Below, one piece after another: positions 18,801 to 27,687 of a stretch of 64,000 nucleotides of DNA. Position 1 is the stretch's first letter; the number at the start of each line of letters is the position of its first letter. Made by a program: the position numbers and the translations under genes. The notes beneath the pieces were generated by a model. That model was not told the origin of the DNA. It worked only from the letters and a program-made list of their open reading frames with translations, and did no database searches. The stretch is from JAUIET01 sp039111475 (GTDB taxonomy: Bacteria; Pseudomonadota; Gammaproteobacteria; Pseudomonadales; JAUIET01), in NCBI GenBank assembly GCA_039111475.1, contig JBCCIP010000013.1, forward strand, positions 57,835 to 121,834. Reading direction: 5' to 3'.

Positions 18801-19593
18801 CTGAGGCGGAGATTTCGGCCAGGTGAGGGCGCAGCTCTTTGGCGCCAAGCGCGCAATTAAGACCCACCGCCAATGGTTCTGCATGCGCTATCGAGTGCCA
18901 GAATGCCTTGGGAGTCTGGCCAGAGAGGGTGCGCCCGCTGGCGTCTGTAATGGTGCCGGAGATGATGATGGGCAGGTGCTTGCCGGATTCCGAAAATGCA
19001 TTCTCGGCGGCAAAAATGGCGGCCTTGGCGTTTAAGGTATCAGTGATAGTTTCTATCAGCAACAAATCTACGCCGCCATCAATCAGCCCTCTAATTGACA
19101 GCTGATAGTCATCCCTCAGTTCGTCAAAAGTGACATTCCTCGCGCCCGGATCGCTAACATCTTGGGAAAACCCTGCGGTACGGCTGGTTGGGCCAACGGC
19201 GCCACAAACGAAGCGCGGCTTCTCTGGCGAGCTTGCTGCATCGGCAGCACCTCTTGCCAGCTTTGCAGATTCGAAGTTGAGTTCATAGGTAAACTCTTCC
19301 AAACCATACTCTTGCTGTGAAACCTGGTTGGAAGTGAAAGTATTGGTGTTGATAATGTCGGCGCCAGCGTCCAGGTATGCTGTGTGAATCTCGCTGATCA
19401 CCTCTGGTTTGGTAAGGCTCAATAGGTCGTTATTGCCTTTCTGAAGCACCGTCAGGTCTTTGAAGCGTTGGCCACGAAAATCCTCCTCGCTTAGTTCGTA
19501 GCGCTGGATCATTGTTCCCAGTGCACCGTCCAGAATGAGTATGCGTTGTTTGAGTAAAGACCGGATTAATTCGCCGGAATCGGTATGTTCCAT
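15892..19593 (-). CDS. metH: Cobalamin-dependent methionine synthase
   Basis: Transfers the methyl group of 5-methyltetrahydrofolate to homocysteine through methylcobalamin. The ATG at 19593 gives 1233 aa; an earlier start at 19674 adds 27 unmatched residues. Domains in order: homocysteine domain with zinc ligands C247, C310 and C311, exactly the E. coli numbering; pterin-binding domain (about 350-620); cobalamin cap and Rossmann domain with DVHDIG, His764 being the lower cobalt ligand; reactivation domain with RPAPGYPACPDH near the end. No cobalamin riboswitch is visible in the short upstream region shared with nfuA. Confidence 0.97.
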   Translation of the reverse strand: MEHTDSGELIRSLLKQRILILDGALGTMIQRYELSEEDFRGQRFKDLTVLQKGNNDLLSLTKPEVISEIHTAYLDAGADIINTNTFTSNQVSQQEYGLEEFTYELNFESAKLARGAADAASSPEKPRFVCGAVGPTSRTAGFSQDVSDPGARNVTFDELRDDYQLSIRGLIDGGVDLLLIETITDTLNAKAAIFAAENAFSESGKHLPIIISGTITDASGRTLSGQTPKAFWHSIAHAEPLAVGLNCALGAKELRPHLAEISASADTFVSAHPNAGLPNEFGEYDQTPEEMAEIVTEFANSGLVNILGGCCGTTPAHIRLIAEQLEQIQPREVPEFEPACRLSGLEPFVIDQNSLFVNVGERTNVTGSAKFARLILEGDYATALDVAAEQVRNGAQVIDVNMDEGMLDSEQAMVTFLNLIASEPEISRVPLMIDSSKWSVIEAGLKCAQGKCVVNSISMKEGEEAFIEQARLCKRYGAAVIVMAFDTDGQADTLQRKIEICERSYRILVDKLDFSPADIIFDPNIFAIATGIEEHNPYAVNFIEASAWIKKNLPHALISGGVSNVSFSFRGNNPVREAIHAVFLFHAIREGLTMGIVNAGQLAIYEDIPAKLRERVEDVVLNRRDDATERLLEIANDYSGSGAQRTVEDLSWRESDAAKRLEHALVKGVSQYIEEDTEEMRQQVDKPIEVIEGPLMDGMNVVGDLFGAGKMFLPQVVKSARVMKQAVAYLLPYIEEEKAASGIDSASDSNGKILMATVKGDVHDIGKNIVGVVLQCNNYEVIDLGVMVPCEKILEVAEEQQVDLIGLSGLITPSLDEMVHVASEMQRLGKTLPLLIGGATTSKAHTAVKIEPQYQNNIATYVPDASRSVSVVSQLMNSEMKAGFVDDRREEYAALRERNANRKQKSKRLSYSNALARRFKPDWSNYSPPAPDFIGVRVMDDIAVEDLLDTIDWTPFFITWELAGKYPKILKDPVVGEAASNLFADAQAMLKDIIDNKRLQVKAVFGFWPAQSNSDDITLFNTEQCDSEVATLHHLRQQTDKVDGKPNYSLADFVAPQGSDKIDYVGAFVVTAGLGCDAMVAEFDAQLDDYNSILIKALADRLAEACAEYLHKRVRTEFWSYATDESLSNEELIKEKYQGIRPAPGYPACPDHSEKRTLFDLLDAEKNIGVALTEHFAMTPAASVSGFYYSHPDARYFAIGKVDRDQIEDLAARKGVAVDQLERWLRPNLSYDT

Positions 19594-19677
19594 AAGGTTT
19601 TTTACAGTTAATCTGCGAGTCAGAATGACGCACAGTGATAATTCAATGCCGTATTTTAACAAGAATAGCAGCATAAC

Positions 19678-19706
19678 GGGACACCGTTGGTACTATCCGC
19701 TAGAAT
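19678..19706 (+). promoter_or_regulatory. Possible sigma70 promoter of nfuA
   Basis: GGGACA (19678-19683, four of six matches) and TAGAAT (19701-19706, five of six) are 17 bases apart. The start point would be about 17 bases before the nfuA ATG. Moderate match only. Confidence 0.4.
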
Positions 19707-19729
19707 ATCCGGTTGATGGAGAGACTTGC

Positions 19730-20311
19730 ATGATCACGATTACTGACCCAGCGATAGATTACCTGGCCGGCTTGCTGGACAAGCAAGATGGCGAAGTGCT
19801 GGGAATTCGAATATTTATCAACGACCCTGGCACGCCGCGCGCGGAGACTTGCATCGCCTACTGTCGTGAGGAAGACGTTCGCGAGGACGACGTTAAAGTG
19901 GGTTTCGCAAAGTTTGACGCTTTTTTTGAAAAGCGCAGCGAGAATTTTCTGGAAGACGCTGTGGTTGATTACGACCAGGACAAAATGGGCGGTCAACTTA
20001 CGATAAAAGCACCTAATTCAAAAATGCCACGAGTCAATGACGACAGCCCGATTGAAGATCGTATTAACTACGTATTGTATAACGAAGTAAACCCTGCCTT
20101 AGCCGCGCATGGCGGTGAGGTAAGCCTGATTGAGGTGGTTGAAGATGGCGTGGCGGTTTTGCAGTTTGGCGGCGGTTGTCAGGGCTGCGGCATGGTCGAT
20201 GCAACCTTGAAAGACGGTGTTGAAAAAACACTGCTTGAGCAAGTGGTCGGACTGAGCTCAGTACGTGACGTAACGGATCACTCAGACAGAAGTAACGCCT
20301 ACTTTACTTAG
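19730..20311 (+). CDS. nfuA: Fe/S biogenesis protein NfuA
   Basis: Carries 4Fe-4S clusters to apoproteins under oxidative or iron stress. The ATG at 19730 with GGAGAG upstream gives 193 aa, close to E. coli NfuA; the frame is open further upstream but that part is not conserved. The N-terminal half is a degenerate A-type carrier domain; the C-terminal Nfu domain has GGGCQGCGMVD with C150 and C153 as cluster ligands and the preceding NPALAAHGGEVSL motif. It is divergent from metH and overlaps the convergent DAHP synthase gene by eight bases. Confidence 0.94.
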   Translation: MITITDPAIDYLAGLLDKQDGEVLGIRIFINDPGTPRAETCIAYCREEDVREDDVKVGFAKFDAFFEKRSENFLEDAVVDYDQDKMGGQLTIKAPNSKMPRVNDDSPIEDRINYVLYNEVNPALAAHGGEVSLIEVVEDGVAVLQFGGGCQGCGMVDATLKDGVEKTLLEQVVGLSSVRDVTDHSDRSNAYFT

Positions 20312-21389
20312 ACCGTTGGCTAATAACCGCAGCTAATTTATCTCGCATGGAACGAACGGCTGTTTCCGTCATAGTCCAGTCTATGCAGGCATCGGTAACC
20401 GATACGCCATAGTGCAGATCCTTGAGATCAGCGGGTATGTCCTGGCGACCAAACGCCAGATTGCTCTCCACCATCAAGCCAACGATCGATTCATTGCCGG
20501 CCAGTAATTGATTCGCTACGTTGTCCATAACCAATGGCTGCAAAGCAGCATCTTTGTTGGAATTGGCATGGCTGCAATCAACCATTATGTTTTGCGCGAC
20601 CTTTGCGCCCGCCAGAGCTTGTTCAGCAAGGCTGACATGCACAGAGTCGTAATTTGGCCCATCACTGCCTCCGCGCAGCACTATGTGCGCCTGCTCATTT
20701 CCCGTTGTATGTGTCACAGCAACCTGACCGTGCTCATTAATGCCAAGAAAGCGATGCGGTTTTGCAACGGATTGCAGGGCGTTGATGGCCACGGTTAAAC
20801 CGCCATCTGTACCGTTTTTGAAGCCAACGGCTGAAGAGAGACCACTGGCCATTTCTCTATGAGTTTGTGATTCCGTGGTACGCGCACCAATCGCGGACCA
20901 GCAAATCAGATCTTGCAGATACTGCGGGGATATAGGGTCAAGAGCTTCTGTAGATGTAGGCAGACCAAGCTCACTAATGTCCAGTAGCAGGCGACGTCCA
21001 ATACGTAAGCCGTCCTCGATCTGGAACGAGTCATTCATGTGAGGATCATTGATCAAGCCTTTCCAGCCAGTTGTTGTTCGTGGCTTCTCAAAGTAAACAC
21101 GCATGACCAGATAAAGGGTATCTGCAACATCATCTGCCAGCTCTTTGAGCCTTTGAGCATATTCCATAGCAGCATCAACATCGTGAATAGAGCAGGGGCC
21201 TATGACGACAAACAGCCTGGGATCCAGGCGCTGCAGTATTTTTCGAATAGTGCTCCGCCCCTGTTCTACTGTGAGCGCGGCGGTCTGTGAAATGGGCAGG
21301 GCCTGTTTTAGCTCGGCAGGCGTAGGCAAGACCGTCTGTGAGTCTATGTTGACGTTATGTAGAGATGCATCAATTTCTGGACTGTTCAT
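20304..21389 (-). CDS. 3-deoxy-7-phosphoheptulonate synthase, class I (AroF/G/H type)
   Basis: Condenses phosphoenolpyruvate and erythrose 4-phosphate, the entry step of the shikimate pathway. The ATG at 21389 follows GAGGAATC, an excellent Shine-Dalgarno, and gives 361 aa, the class I length; an upstream start at 21470 would add 27 residues unlike the family. VVIGPCSIHD, MRVYFEKPRTTTGWKGLINDP, IGARTTESQTHREMASGLS, VGFKNGTDG and VDCSHANSNK are the active-site signatures. Which feedback type (Phe, Tyr or Trp) cannot be told from sequence with confidence. Confidence 0.95.
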   Translation of the reverse strand: MNSPEIDASLHNVNIDSQTVLPTPAELKQALPISQTAALTVEQGRSTIRKILQRLDPRLFVVIGPCSIHDVDAAMEYAQRLKELADDVADTLYLVMRVYFEKPRTTTGWKGLINDPHMNDSFQIEDGLRIGRRLLLDISELGLPTSTEALDPISPQYLQDLICWSAIGARTTESQTHREMASGLSSAVGFKNGTDGGLTVAINALQSVAKPHRFLGINEHGQVAVTHTTGNEQAHIVLRGGSDGPNYDSVHVSLAEQALAGAKVAQNIMVDCSHANSNKDAALQPLVMDNVANQLLAGNESIVGLMVESNLAFGRQDIPADLKDLHYGVSVTDACIDWTMTETAVRSMRDKLAAVISQRSK

Positions 21390-21404
21390 GATTCCTCGAT
21401 AGGT

Positions 21405-21416
21405 CAGCGTACGCTG
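21405..21416. promoter_or_regulatory. 12-bp perfect palindrome upstream of DAHP synthase
   Basis: CAGCGTACGCTG lies 16 bases before the DAHP synthase start on the minus strand, just outside its Shine-Dalgarno. It is a possible operator or RNA hairpin. It does not resemble the TyrR or TrpR consensus that I know. Chance is possible at this length. Confidence 0.3.
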
Positions 21417-21482
21417 CTGTATTACACTACGCCTGTACCCCATAAATGGCGGTGGCGAATAGTAAACCATAAGTGCCCTTAA

Positions 21483-24254
21483 GTGATATTAAACGTGAAC
21501 GAAGCTGGCGATACGGTCTTTATCGGCGATTTAGCTGAGTTATTTTCGCTGGAACATGCTCTTATACTGACGCCCAATCAGCGGCTCGCGCAGCAGATCC
21601 AGCTCCAGGCGGACTACCTTAAACGCCAGGAAGGTCAAAATAGCTGGTCCGCCCGGCCGGTTATGGCCATGTCCAACTGGTTGCAGTTGGTTTGGGACAA
21701 TGCCACCGCCGCTGGACATAAGCCCTGCAATGAATACTGGGTTCTCAGCTTGGCCGAGGAATTGGAGTTGTGGCGCTCTGCGATGATGGCAAGTGTGGAC
21801 GGCGAACTTATTGCGCCGGAATCCGCTGCTCAGCAGCTCATGCAAGCCTGGCACATCTTATGTAATTGGCGGGTTGACATCCGTTCCAGTACCCAGCGCA
21901 CGAAGTTTCAGATTAATGACAACTGTGCCTTCTTTCTCAAAGTCTGCGAGCGAGTGCTTGCTGATTCTCGCGCGGTTGGCGCGGTGTGCGCTGCGGAAAT
22001 TCCTGGCTTACTCGCTGATATTGAATCACCATTGTCCGAGAATGTCCTGTTGTATGGTTTTGAGGAGGTGCTTCCAGCGCATGGGTATTTACTGAGGCAA
22101 TGGGCCATTCCGCATTCAAGTGTTCAACTCAACGTCAATACAAGCGATGGTGAACAGCCCCTAGATGTATTGCGTGCCTCCACGTTTGAGATGGAGATAA
22201 CTGCAGCCGCCCAATGGGCGCACGAAGTGAGCAGTAGCGACAAGAACGCTCGCGTTGCCGTAATTGTGCCGCAGCTGGAAAATCGCCGCGCACAACTGGA
22301 ATACTGTTTCGAAAGTGTATTTGCCGTTGAGGCAAGGAATCCTTACAGCAAACGCCATGTTCCCCCATTCAATATATCTGCGGGCGTGTCTTTGGCCAGT
22401 ACTCCGCTTGTGCAATCCGCGTTAACGCTGCTGAATGTATTCCAGCGTCCGATTGCCAGCGCAGCGCTGCCACAATTGCTGTACTCGCCTTTTTTTGCCC
22501 ATTCTTACGGCACAGCGCGGGCTGAGCTCTATCAGCTTGAGCATCGCCTGAGAGGGTATGGCGACCCCCAGTTATCAATAGGTGCTATTGCGCGCGAAGC
22601 CGAACGTTTGTTCGCTTCACGAAACAGTAGCAACGCCGATGGGAATACCTGTATCGAACTGCTGTTGCAAACACTGAGTGACGGTCGGCGATTAGTACGT
22701 GATCTCGCCTCGAGCACGTTTGATGATCATGTGAGTAATTTAATGCAGCAGCTTGCCGTGGCTGGTTGGCCGGGCGACAGAAGTGTTGACTCGGTTGAGT
22801 ATCAACAATTGTCGTCGTTTACTAAGGCTCTTAGCGCATGCCACGCATTGGCCCATCTTAGGTTTGATTCTGCCAACAAAGTGAGTGCAACCGAGTCGCT
22901 GGCCTTGCTTGAGCATGCGCTAAGAACAGAGGTGTTTCAAGCCCAAACCAGTGACACAGGAGTGCAGGTGCTTGGCTTGCTGGAAGGTGCCGGTCTGCCA
23001 TTCACGCACGTAAGACTCTGTGATTTTTCGATTGGCCAATGGCCCGCCAATCCTGGCCCTTCGCCATATATTCCATACGCAATGCAACGAGATATGCGAA
23101 TGCCGCATTGTGATGCGTTAAGGGAAGCCGATTTCTCGCAACGACTTTTTCAGCGCTACCAACAGCAGGCAGGCACGCTCAGTTGCAGCTATGCATTGGA
23201 TGACGGCACGACAGAACGGCTTCCCAGCACAATGTTAAGACATCTGGAATGCAATGAGGTCGACATTTATGAAGAAACTCCTCAAGAACAAATTGACGGC
23301 CCGAAATCAATAGACGAATCCGCATCAAGCAATACCGTGGCTGATTTTCTACCGGTGTCTAAGCTGGAAGATATTCAAGGTACCACTGGTCTGTTAACGG
23401 ACCAGGCGGCCTGTGCATTCAAAGCCTTTACGCGCCATCGTTTGCATGTTCGACAATTTGAGTCTGTGCGCTTAGGTATTGATGGTAGAGAGCGTGGAAT
23501 CATATTACACGATGCCATGGAGGCTTTCTGGCGTAGCGGAGCTGCGCAGCACACGCTTAACAGCGAGACTGAATCCGAGTTGCGTGATCGCGTTGGGGAG
23601 GCAGTAGGCACCGCCATACATTCTGCAAGACGCCGCCTTGCTGGACGCCAGGCGCAGGTCTTTCTAGGGATAGAAGAAGTTCGCTTAACCAAAATTGTGT
23701 TCGATTGGTTACGGAACGAATTACTGCGCTCCTCATTTAGGGTAATCGATCTTGAGGTCGCCTTCGCCACCGAAATAGCAGGTAGGCCCGCCCAACTCCG
23801 CGTGGACAGAGTTGATCTGCTGGAAGATGGCAGTTTGCTGCTATTGGAATACAAAAGCGGCATGATCAACGAAAAAGACACAATGCAACAGCCTCTGCTC
23901 TCGCCGCAACTAGCGTTGTATGTGCTGCGCTATCGCTCCGCGTCCGGACAACAGGCCAGTGGCGGCGCGGTGTGCAAAATAGATGACCAACTCAGCACAT
24001 GGATGGGAGTCGGTAAGGCAAAGTATGTGGGCATGCCATTACAACGGCGTCTGCTTAAGCACGAACAGGACGAAGCTCTCAAGGATAAACTCTGGGCCGA
24101 GCAACTTCAGCTATGGGAACAAGAGCTGGAACGCCTGGAGCAATCCTTTACCCATGGTGACGCTAGAATTGATCCTGCGAAAGGGCTGGCAACCTGCAGG
24201 CAATGCGATTACGCGAGCATTTGTCGATACACAATTGATGGCGCGGGCTCATGA
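21483..24254 (+). CDS. AddB-like PD-(D/E)XK nuclease with Fe-S cysteines
   Basis: 923 aa. The N-terminal part resembles an inactivated helicase scaffold (LILTPNQRLAQQIQ). The C-terminus is a PD-(D/E)XK nuclease: D778, E789 and K791 in VDLLEDGSLLLLEYK. C644 plus C905, C908 and C914 form the four-cysteine pattern that encloses an AddB-type nuclease around a 4Fe-4S cluster. This is the group I recall as 'probable DNA repair protein' (TIGR03623). The start is a GTG at 21483 with no strong ribosome site; a GTG four codons later is possible. It is coupled by ATGA to the helicase gene. Confidence 0.82.
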   Translation: MILNVNEAGDTVFIGDLAELFSLEHALILTPNQRLAQQIQLQADYLKRQEGQNSWSARPVMAMSNWLQLVWDNATAAGHKPCNEYWVLSLAEELELWRSAMMASVDGELIAPESAAQQLMQAWHILCNWRVDIRSSTQRTKFQINDNCAFFLKVCERVLADSRAVGAVCAAEIPGLLADIESPLSENVLLYGFEEVLPAHGYLLRQWAIPHSSVQLNVNTSDGEQPLDVLRASTFEMEITAAAQWAHEVSSSDKNARVAVIVPQLENRRAQLEYCFESVFAVEARNPYSKRHVPPFNISAGVSLASTPLVQSALTLLNVFQRPIASAALPQLLYSPFFAHSYGTARAELYQLEHRLRGYGDPQLSIGAIAREAERLFASRNSSNADGNTCIELLLQTLSDGRRLVRDLASSTFDDHVSNLMQQLAVAGWPGDRSVDSVEYQQLSSFTKALSACHALAHLRFDSANKVSATESLALLEHALRTEVFQAQTSDTGVQVLGLLEGAGLPFTHVRLCDFSIGQWPANPGPSPYIPYAMQRDMRMPHCDALREADFSQRLFQRYQQQAGTLSCSYALDDGTTERLPSTMLRHLECNEVDIYEETPQEQIDGPKSIDESASSNTVADFLPVSKLEDIQGTTGLLTDQAACAFKAFTRHRLHVRQFESVRLGIDGRERGIILHDAMEAFWRSGAAQHTLNSETESELRDRVGEAVGTAIHSARRRLAGRQAQVFLGIEEVRLTKIVFDWLRNELLRSSFRVIDLEVAFATEIAGRPAQLRVDRVDLLEDGSLLLLEYKSGMINEKDTMQQPLLSPQLALYVLRYRSASGQQASGGAVCKIDDQLSTWMGVGKAKYVGMPLQRRLLKHEQDEALKDKLWAEQLQLWEQELERLEQSFTHGDARIDPAKGLATCRQCDYASICRYTIDGAGS

Positions 24255-27200
24255 TCGTTGACCAGCTGGCAAGGGAAAAAGCCGTCAATCCACAGCGATC
24301 GTTTACGGTGACCGCGCCAGCAGGCAGCGGCAAGACTGAACTTCTGACACAACGTTATTTGTCATTGCTGGCTGTAGTTGATCAACCCGAATCGATTCTT
24401 GCCATTACATTTACTCGCAAAGCCGTAGCCGAAATGCGAGAGCGTATTATGGCCGCGCTGGAGCAAGCGAAAGCGTTTCAAGAAGATTCGATGAAATTCG
24501 CAGAACACAGACTGAAAACAATTGAGCTCGCGCAAGCTGCGCTACAAGCTGATCATCACCGTCAATGGGGCTTGCTTGAAAACCCGGCCCGCATGAGGAT
24601 ATACACCTTTGATGCCTTCAGCGCCTCGCTGGTTCGCCAAATGCCGATTTCGAGCCGATTTGGCGGTAATGCAAGTCCCGGAGAACACCCGGAGCAATTC
24701 TATCAGCAGGCGATTGAGCGAGTTTTAGCCCACCTGGGTTCCGATACAGAGCATTCTGCGGCGATAGAGAAATTATTGCTGCACATGAATGTTCGCGTTC
24801 AACATGTTGCAAACTTGTTGATGCAGCTGCTTGCAAAGAGGGATCAATGGCGAGGTGTATTCGCCAGTATGCGGGGTGATGCAGATCGCGCAGTAGAAGT
24901 ATTGCACCAGTGGTTTTGTGAGCAGGTGGAATTTTCATTGAGCAATGCGCGCGCCTTATTGCTGCCACACGAGCGTCAACTGTGTGGGCTGATGAATTTT
25001 GCCAGTGCCCAATTGCGCGAGCTTGGTACGCCCGGCTTGTTACCAGACAACCAGCAAGCAATCACTGAGATTCCAGGCGCGTCTATCGAAGAGCTTGCCA
25101 GCTGGCGAGCAGTAGGCCGGTTCTTGTTAACCCGGCAAGGCGGCTTCAGGGCAACAGTCAATATCAAGCAAGGTTTCCCGCCCAAGAAAAGTAAACCTCA
25201 GTACACTGTTGATGATTTTAAGAATCTTGTTCTTGCGATCAGGGACCACAAAGACGCAACAGCCGTTGTTTCGGAGCTGCATATTCTGCCTGATCCTGAT
25301 GAAATTAAACGCCATCAAGCCATACTCCACAGCCTGATGGCTGTCTTACACCTCTCGATGGCATATCTCGAGATAGAATTTCAAAAACGCCAACAAGTAG
25401 ACTTTGTCGCGACCAGTTTGCAAGCACTTGAGGCCCTGGCTGACAACAGTGATCTTGCGATGAAGCTTGAATACAGTATTCAACACATCCTGGTGGATGA
25501 ATTTCAGGACACCTCACAGTTACAGTATGACTTACTGGATAGACTCTGCCAGGAATGGTCCGACGTAGATGTGCCCGGCAGAAGCCTGTTTTTGGTGGGT
25601 GATGCAATGCAGTCGATCTATGCTTTCCGTAATGCGCGCGTTGCGCTGTTTATGCATGCGCGCCAATATGGTCTTGCCGGAGTTACTTGCGAAAACTTGG
25701 AATTGCAGTCAAATTTCCGCTCAGACCCACCCATAATCGATTGGCTAAACCATTGTTTTGCTAGGGTGTTTCCGGAGGTTGATGATTTACGTCAGAACGC
25801 CTCAGCCTATGTGACAGCGGCTTGCGCAAGCAGCTCTTCAGGCAGCAACAGCGAAGTTCTCGCCTATGAATTTGCATTGAATCCTGATTCGCAGCGCGAA
25901 GCTGAGGCTCAACACATCGCCAGAAAAATTGGGGATCTTTACAATTTGTACCCTGATGAAAGCATTGCAATACTGGTTCGAAACAGAAGTCACGCACACT
26001 ATCTATTGCCGACGCTGAGAGCCAACGGTATCGATGTCGCGTTTACCGACTTTGAACGTTTGCTCGATCAATCGATTGTGGCTGATCTGCTCAGTCTTAC
26101 TCGCATGCTCCTTAATCCAGCAGACCAGATTGCCTGGTACGCTTTTCTTCGCTCACCGCTCATGAATATTACATTGGCAGACTTGCTGACTGTTTCGCAG
26201 AACAACAGCTATAACGTCAGACAAGGCATAGCGATGGCTTTGCAGGAAGACGATGTCCTGAGCGACACTGCTGGTGAGCGGCTGCGATTGTTTCTGTCAG
26301 CCTATGATGCCGTCTTTGAACAACGGCACAGAAAATCATTGACTACTCAGTTAGCTGGGTTGTGGTTGCATTTGGGCGGGGAACTGGTTTATGCCGACGA
26401 ACCATCACATCTAGCGTATCAGAACTATATGTCAGAGCTTCTGTCTCTATGCAGCGCTGAAGTGCAATTGACTTGGGAAACAATAGAGCAGCACATCGCG
26501 CAACTTAGAGTAAAATCGCGAACACCTTCGCACTCGAATACCAAGTCAAAACCGATAGAGCTTATGACAATGCATAAAGCCAAGGGCCTGGAATTTGACA
26601 GTGTTATTATTCCCGCACTAGACCTGGGTATTCAGAGCGAAGGGGCTGAGCTACTGGCGTGGACAGAACAATTTGTTACTCCCTCGCGATCCACTTTGTT
26701 ACTGGGGCTTCCTGATGGGCATAAATCGCCAGTGCCAACTGCCTATGATTATGTCAGGAAGCAAAACCGCAGGCAGAGCACTAATGAAGCGGCGAGGCTA
26801 CTCTATGTGGCTTGCTCCCGGGCTCGAAAACGCCTCTATGTGTACCGAGCATTCGACCCTGATAGACCGGAACACCACGCCAGCAATTCTCTAGCGGCAT
26901 TACTGTGGCCACATTTACCGGAAACCGCCAACACTGTGCATGACTATTCGCTTACAACGGCTGAAGAGATAAATTCTGTTAACGTTTCTTACTCAAGACG
27001 AAAAAGACATCCGGCTGAACTGACGTCGCTTCGCGATCTACACGCTATCGATAGTGCCGCTGTTACAGGCATTGAACATCAGTTTTCTAGGGCTATAAAT
27101 ACGGCTGATTGGCTATTTTCAAGGACTGATGAATACACCTTAGAGCGTTGCATCGGCGTTGTTGTGCACCGGAACTTGCAGCAATGGGCTAACGAGGGAG

Positions 27201-27628
27201 GTCATCTTTTCTGGCAGAAGAGCGATGCCGAGCGAAAAACAGTTTTAAGCACACAGTTACGTGCCAATGGTCTGCGTGACAAACATGCCATCGCAATTAA
27301 TTGGGTGGAAAAAGCCCTGCTAGCGGCCAGGGAAGATCAGCAACATCAGTGGTTGTTTGAGGGTGGCAATACGGAAGCTGAATTCAGAATTGCGCTCGGG
27401 GACGATGTGAGAAGCATCGTAATTGACAGATTGCTTGATGATGTTGACGGGAATAAGTGGATTGTCGACTACAAAGTCCATTTGAATGAGTTCGCGAATA
27501 ATGAAGATCTTGCTAAGCTGGCGCAGACGCATCTGTCACAACTGCAAACATATCAGCAGGCATTCGCGGTGCCGACGCGAATAGCAGTGTATTATGTCTT
27601 GCAACAAACATTGATTGAACTGACATAA
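24251..27628 (+). CDS. AddA/RecB-like helicase-nuclease
   Basis: 1125-aa UvrD-superfamily (SF1A) helicase with a C-terminal nuclease. Walker A APAGSGKT is at 22-29, motif Ia is ITFTRKAVAEMRERI, Walker B is ILVDEFQDTSQLQ, followed by LVGDAMQSIYAFRNA, and motifs V/VI are MTMHKAKGLEFDSVIIP and LLYVACSRARKRLYVY. The last 150 residues hold a RecB-family nuclease with WIVDYKVHL. With the preceding gene (four-base overlap) it probably forms an AddAB-like end-resection enzyme. RecBCD versus AddAB cannot be decided by helicase motifs, but the single AddB-like partner favours AddAB-like. Confidence 0.87.
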   Translation: MIVDQLAREKAVNPQRSFTVTAPAGSGKTELLTQRYLSLLAVVDQPESILAITFTRKAVAEMRERIMAALEQAKAFQEDSMKFAEHRLKTIELAQAALQADHHRQWGLLENPARMRIYTFDAFSASLVRQMPISSRFGGNASPGEHPEQFYQQAIERVLAHLGSDTEHSAAIEKLLLHMNVRVQHVANLLMQLLAKRDQWRGVFASMRGDADRAVEVLHQWFCEQVEFSLSNARALLLPHERQLCGLMNFASAQLRELGTPGLLPDNQQAITEIPGASIEELASWRAVGRFLLTRQGGFRATVNIKQGFPPKKSKPQYTVDDFKNLVLAIRDHKDATAVVSELHILPDPDEIKRHQAILHSLMAVLHLSMAYLEIEFQKRQQVDFVATSLQALEALADNSDLAMKLEYSIQHILVDEFQDTSQLQYDLLDRLCQEWSDVDVPGRSLFLVGDAMQSIYAFRNARVALFMHARQYGLAGVTCENLELQSNFRSDPPIIDWLNHCFARVFPEVDDLRQNASAYVTAACASSSSGSNSEVLAYEFALNPDSQREAEAQHIARKIGDLYNLYPDESIAILVRNRSHAHYLLPTLRANGIDVAFTDFERLLDQSIVADLLSLTRMLLNPADQIAWYAFLRSPLMNITLADLLTVSQNNSYNVRQGIAMALQEDDVLSDTAGERLRLFLSAYDAVFEQRHRKSLTTQLAGLWLHLGGELVYADEPSHLAYQNYMSELLSLCSAEVQLTWETIEQHIAQLRVKSRTPSHSNTKSKPIELMTMHKAKGLEFDSVIIPALDLGIQSEGAELLAWTEQFVTPSRSTLLLGLPDGHKSPVPTAYDYVRKQNRRQSTNEAARLLYVACSRARKRLYVYRAFDPDRPEHHASNSLAALLWPHLPETANTVHDYSLTTAEEINSVNVSYSRRKRHPAELTSLRDLHAIDSAAVTGIEHQFSRAINTADWLFSRTDEYTLERCIGVVVHRNLQQWANEGGHLFWQKSDAERKTVLSTQLRANGLRDKHAIAINWVEKALLAAREDQQHQWLFEGGNTEAEFRIALGDDVRSIVIDRLLDDVDGNKWIVDYKVHLNEFANNEDLAKLAQTHLSQLQTYQQAFAVPTRIAVYYVLQQTLIELT

Positions 27629-27665
27629 AAAAGGCCAATGTCCTGCGGAGCATTGGCCTTTGAGC
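27627..27665. terminator. Bidirectional terminator between helicase and coiled-coil genes
   Basis: AAGGCCAATG (27631-27640) pairs perfectly with CATTGGCCTT (27651-27660) around a 10-base loop. On the minus strand a run of six T follows the stem; on the plus strand the T-run is short. It sits between the two convergent stops and serves the minus-strand gene best. Confidence 0.9.
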
Positions 27666-27687
27666 GAGCGTTTCAGGAGCTGCTATA

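Noticed and set aside
19594..19674. Longer N-terminus for MetH
   Set aside because: The shorter start gives exactly the zinc-ligand numbering of E. coli MetH and the extra residues do not match.
19594..19729. Possible cobalamin or SAM riboswitch between metH and nfuA
   Set aside because: Only 136 bases shared by two divergent genes, and no B12-box or SAM-I features were seen.
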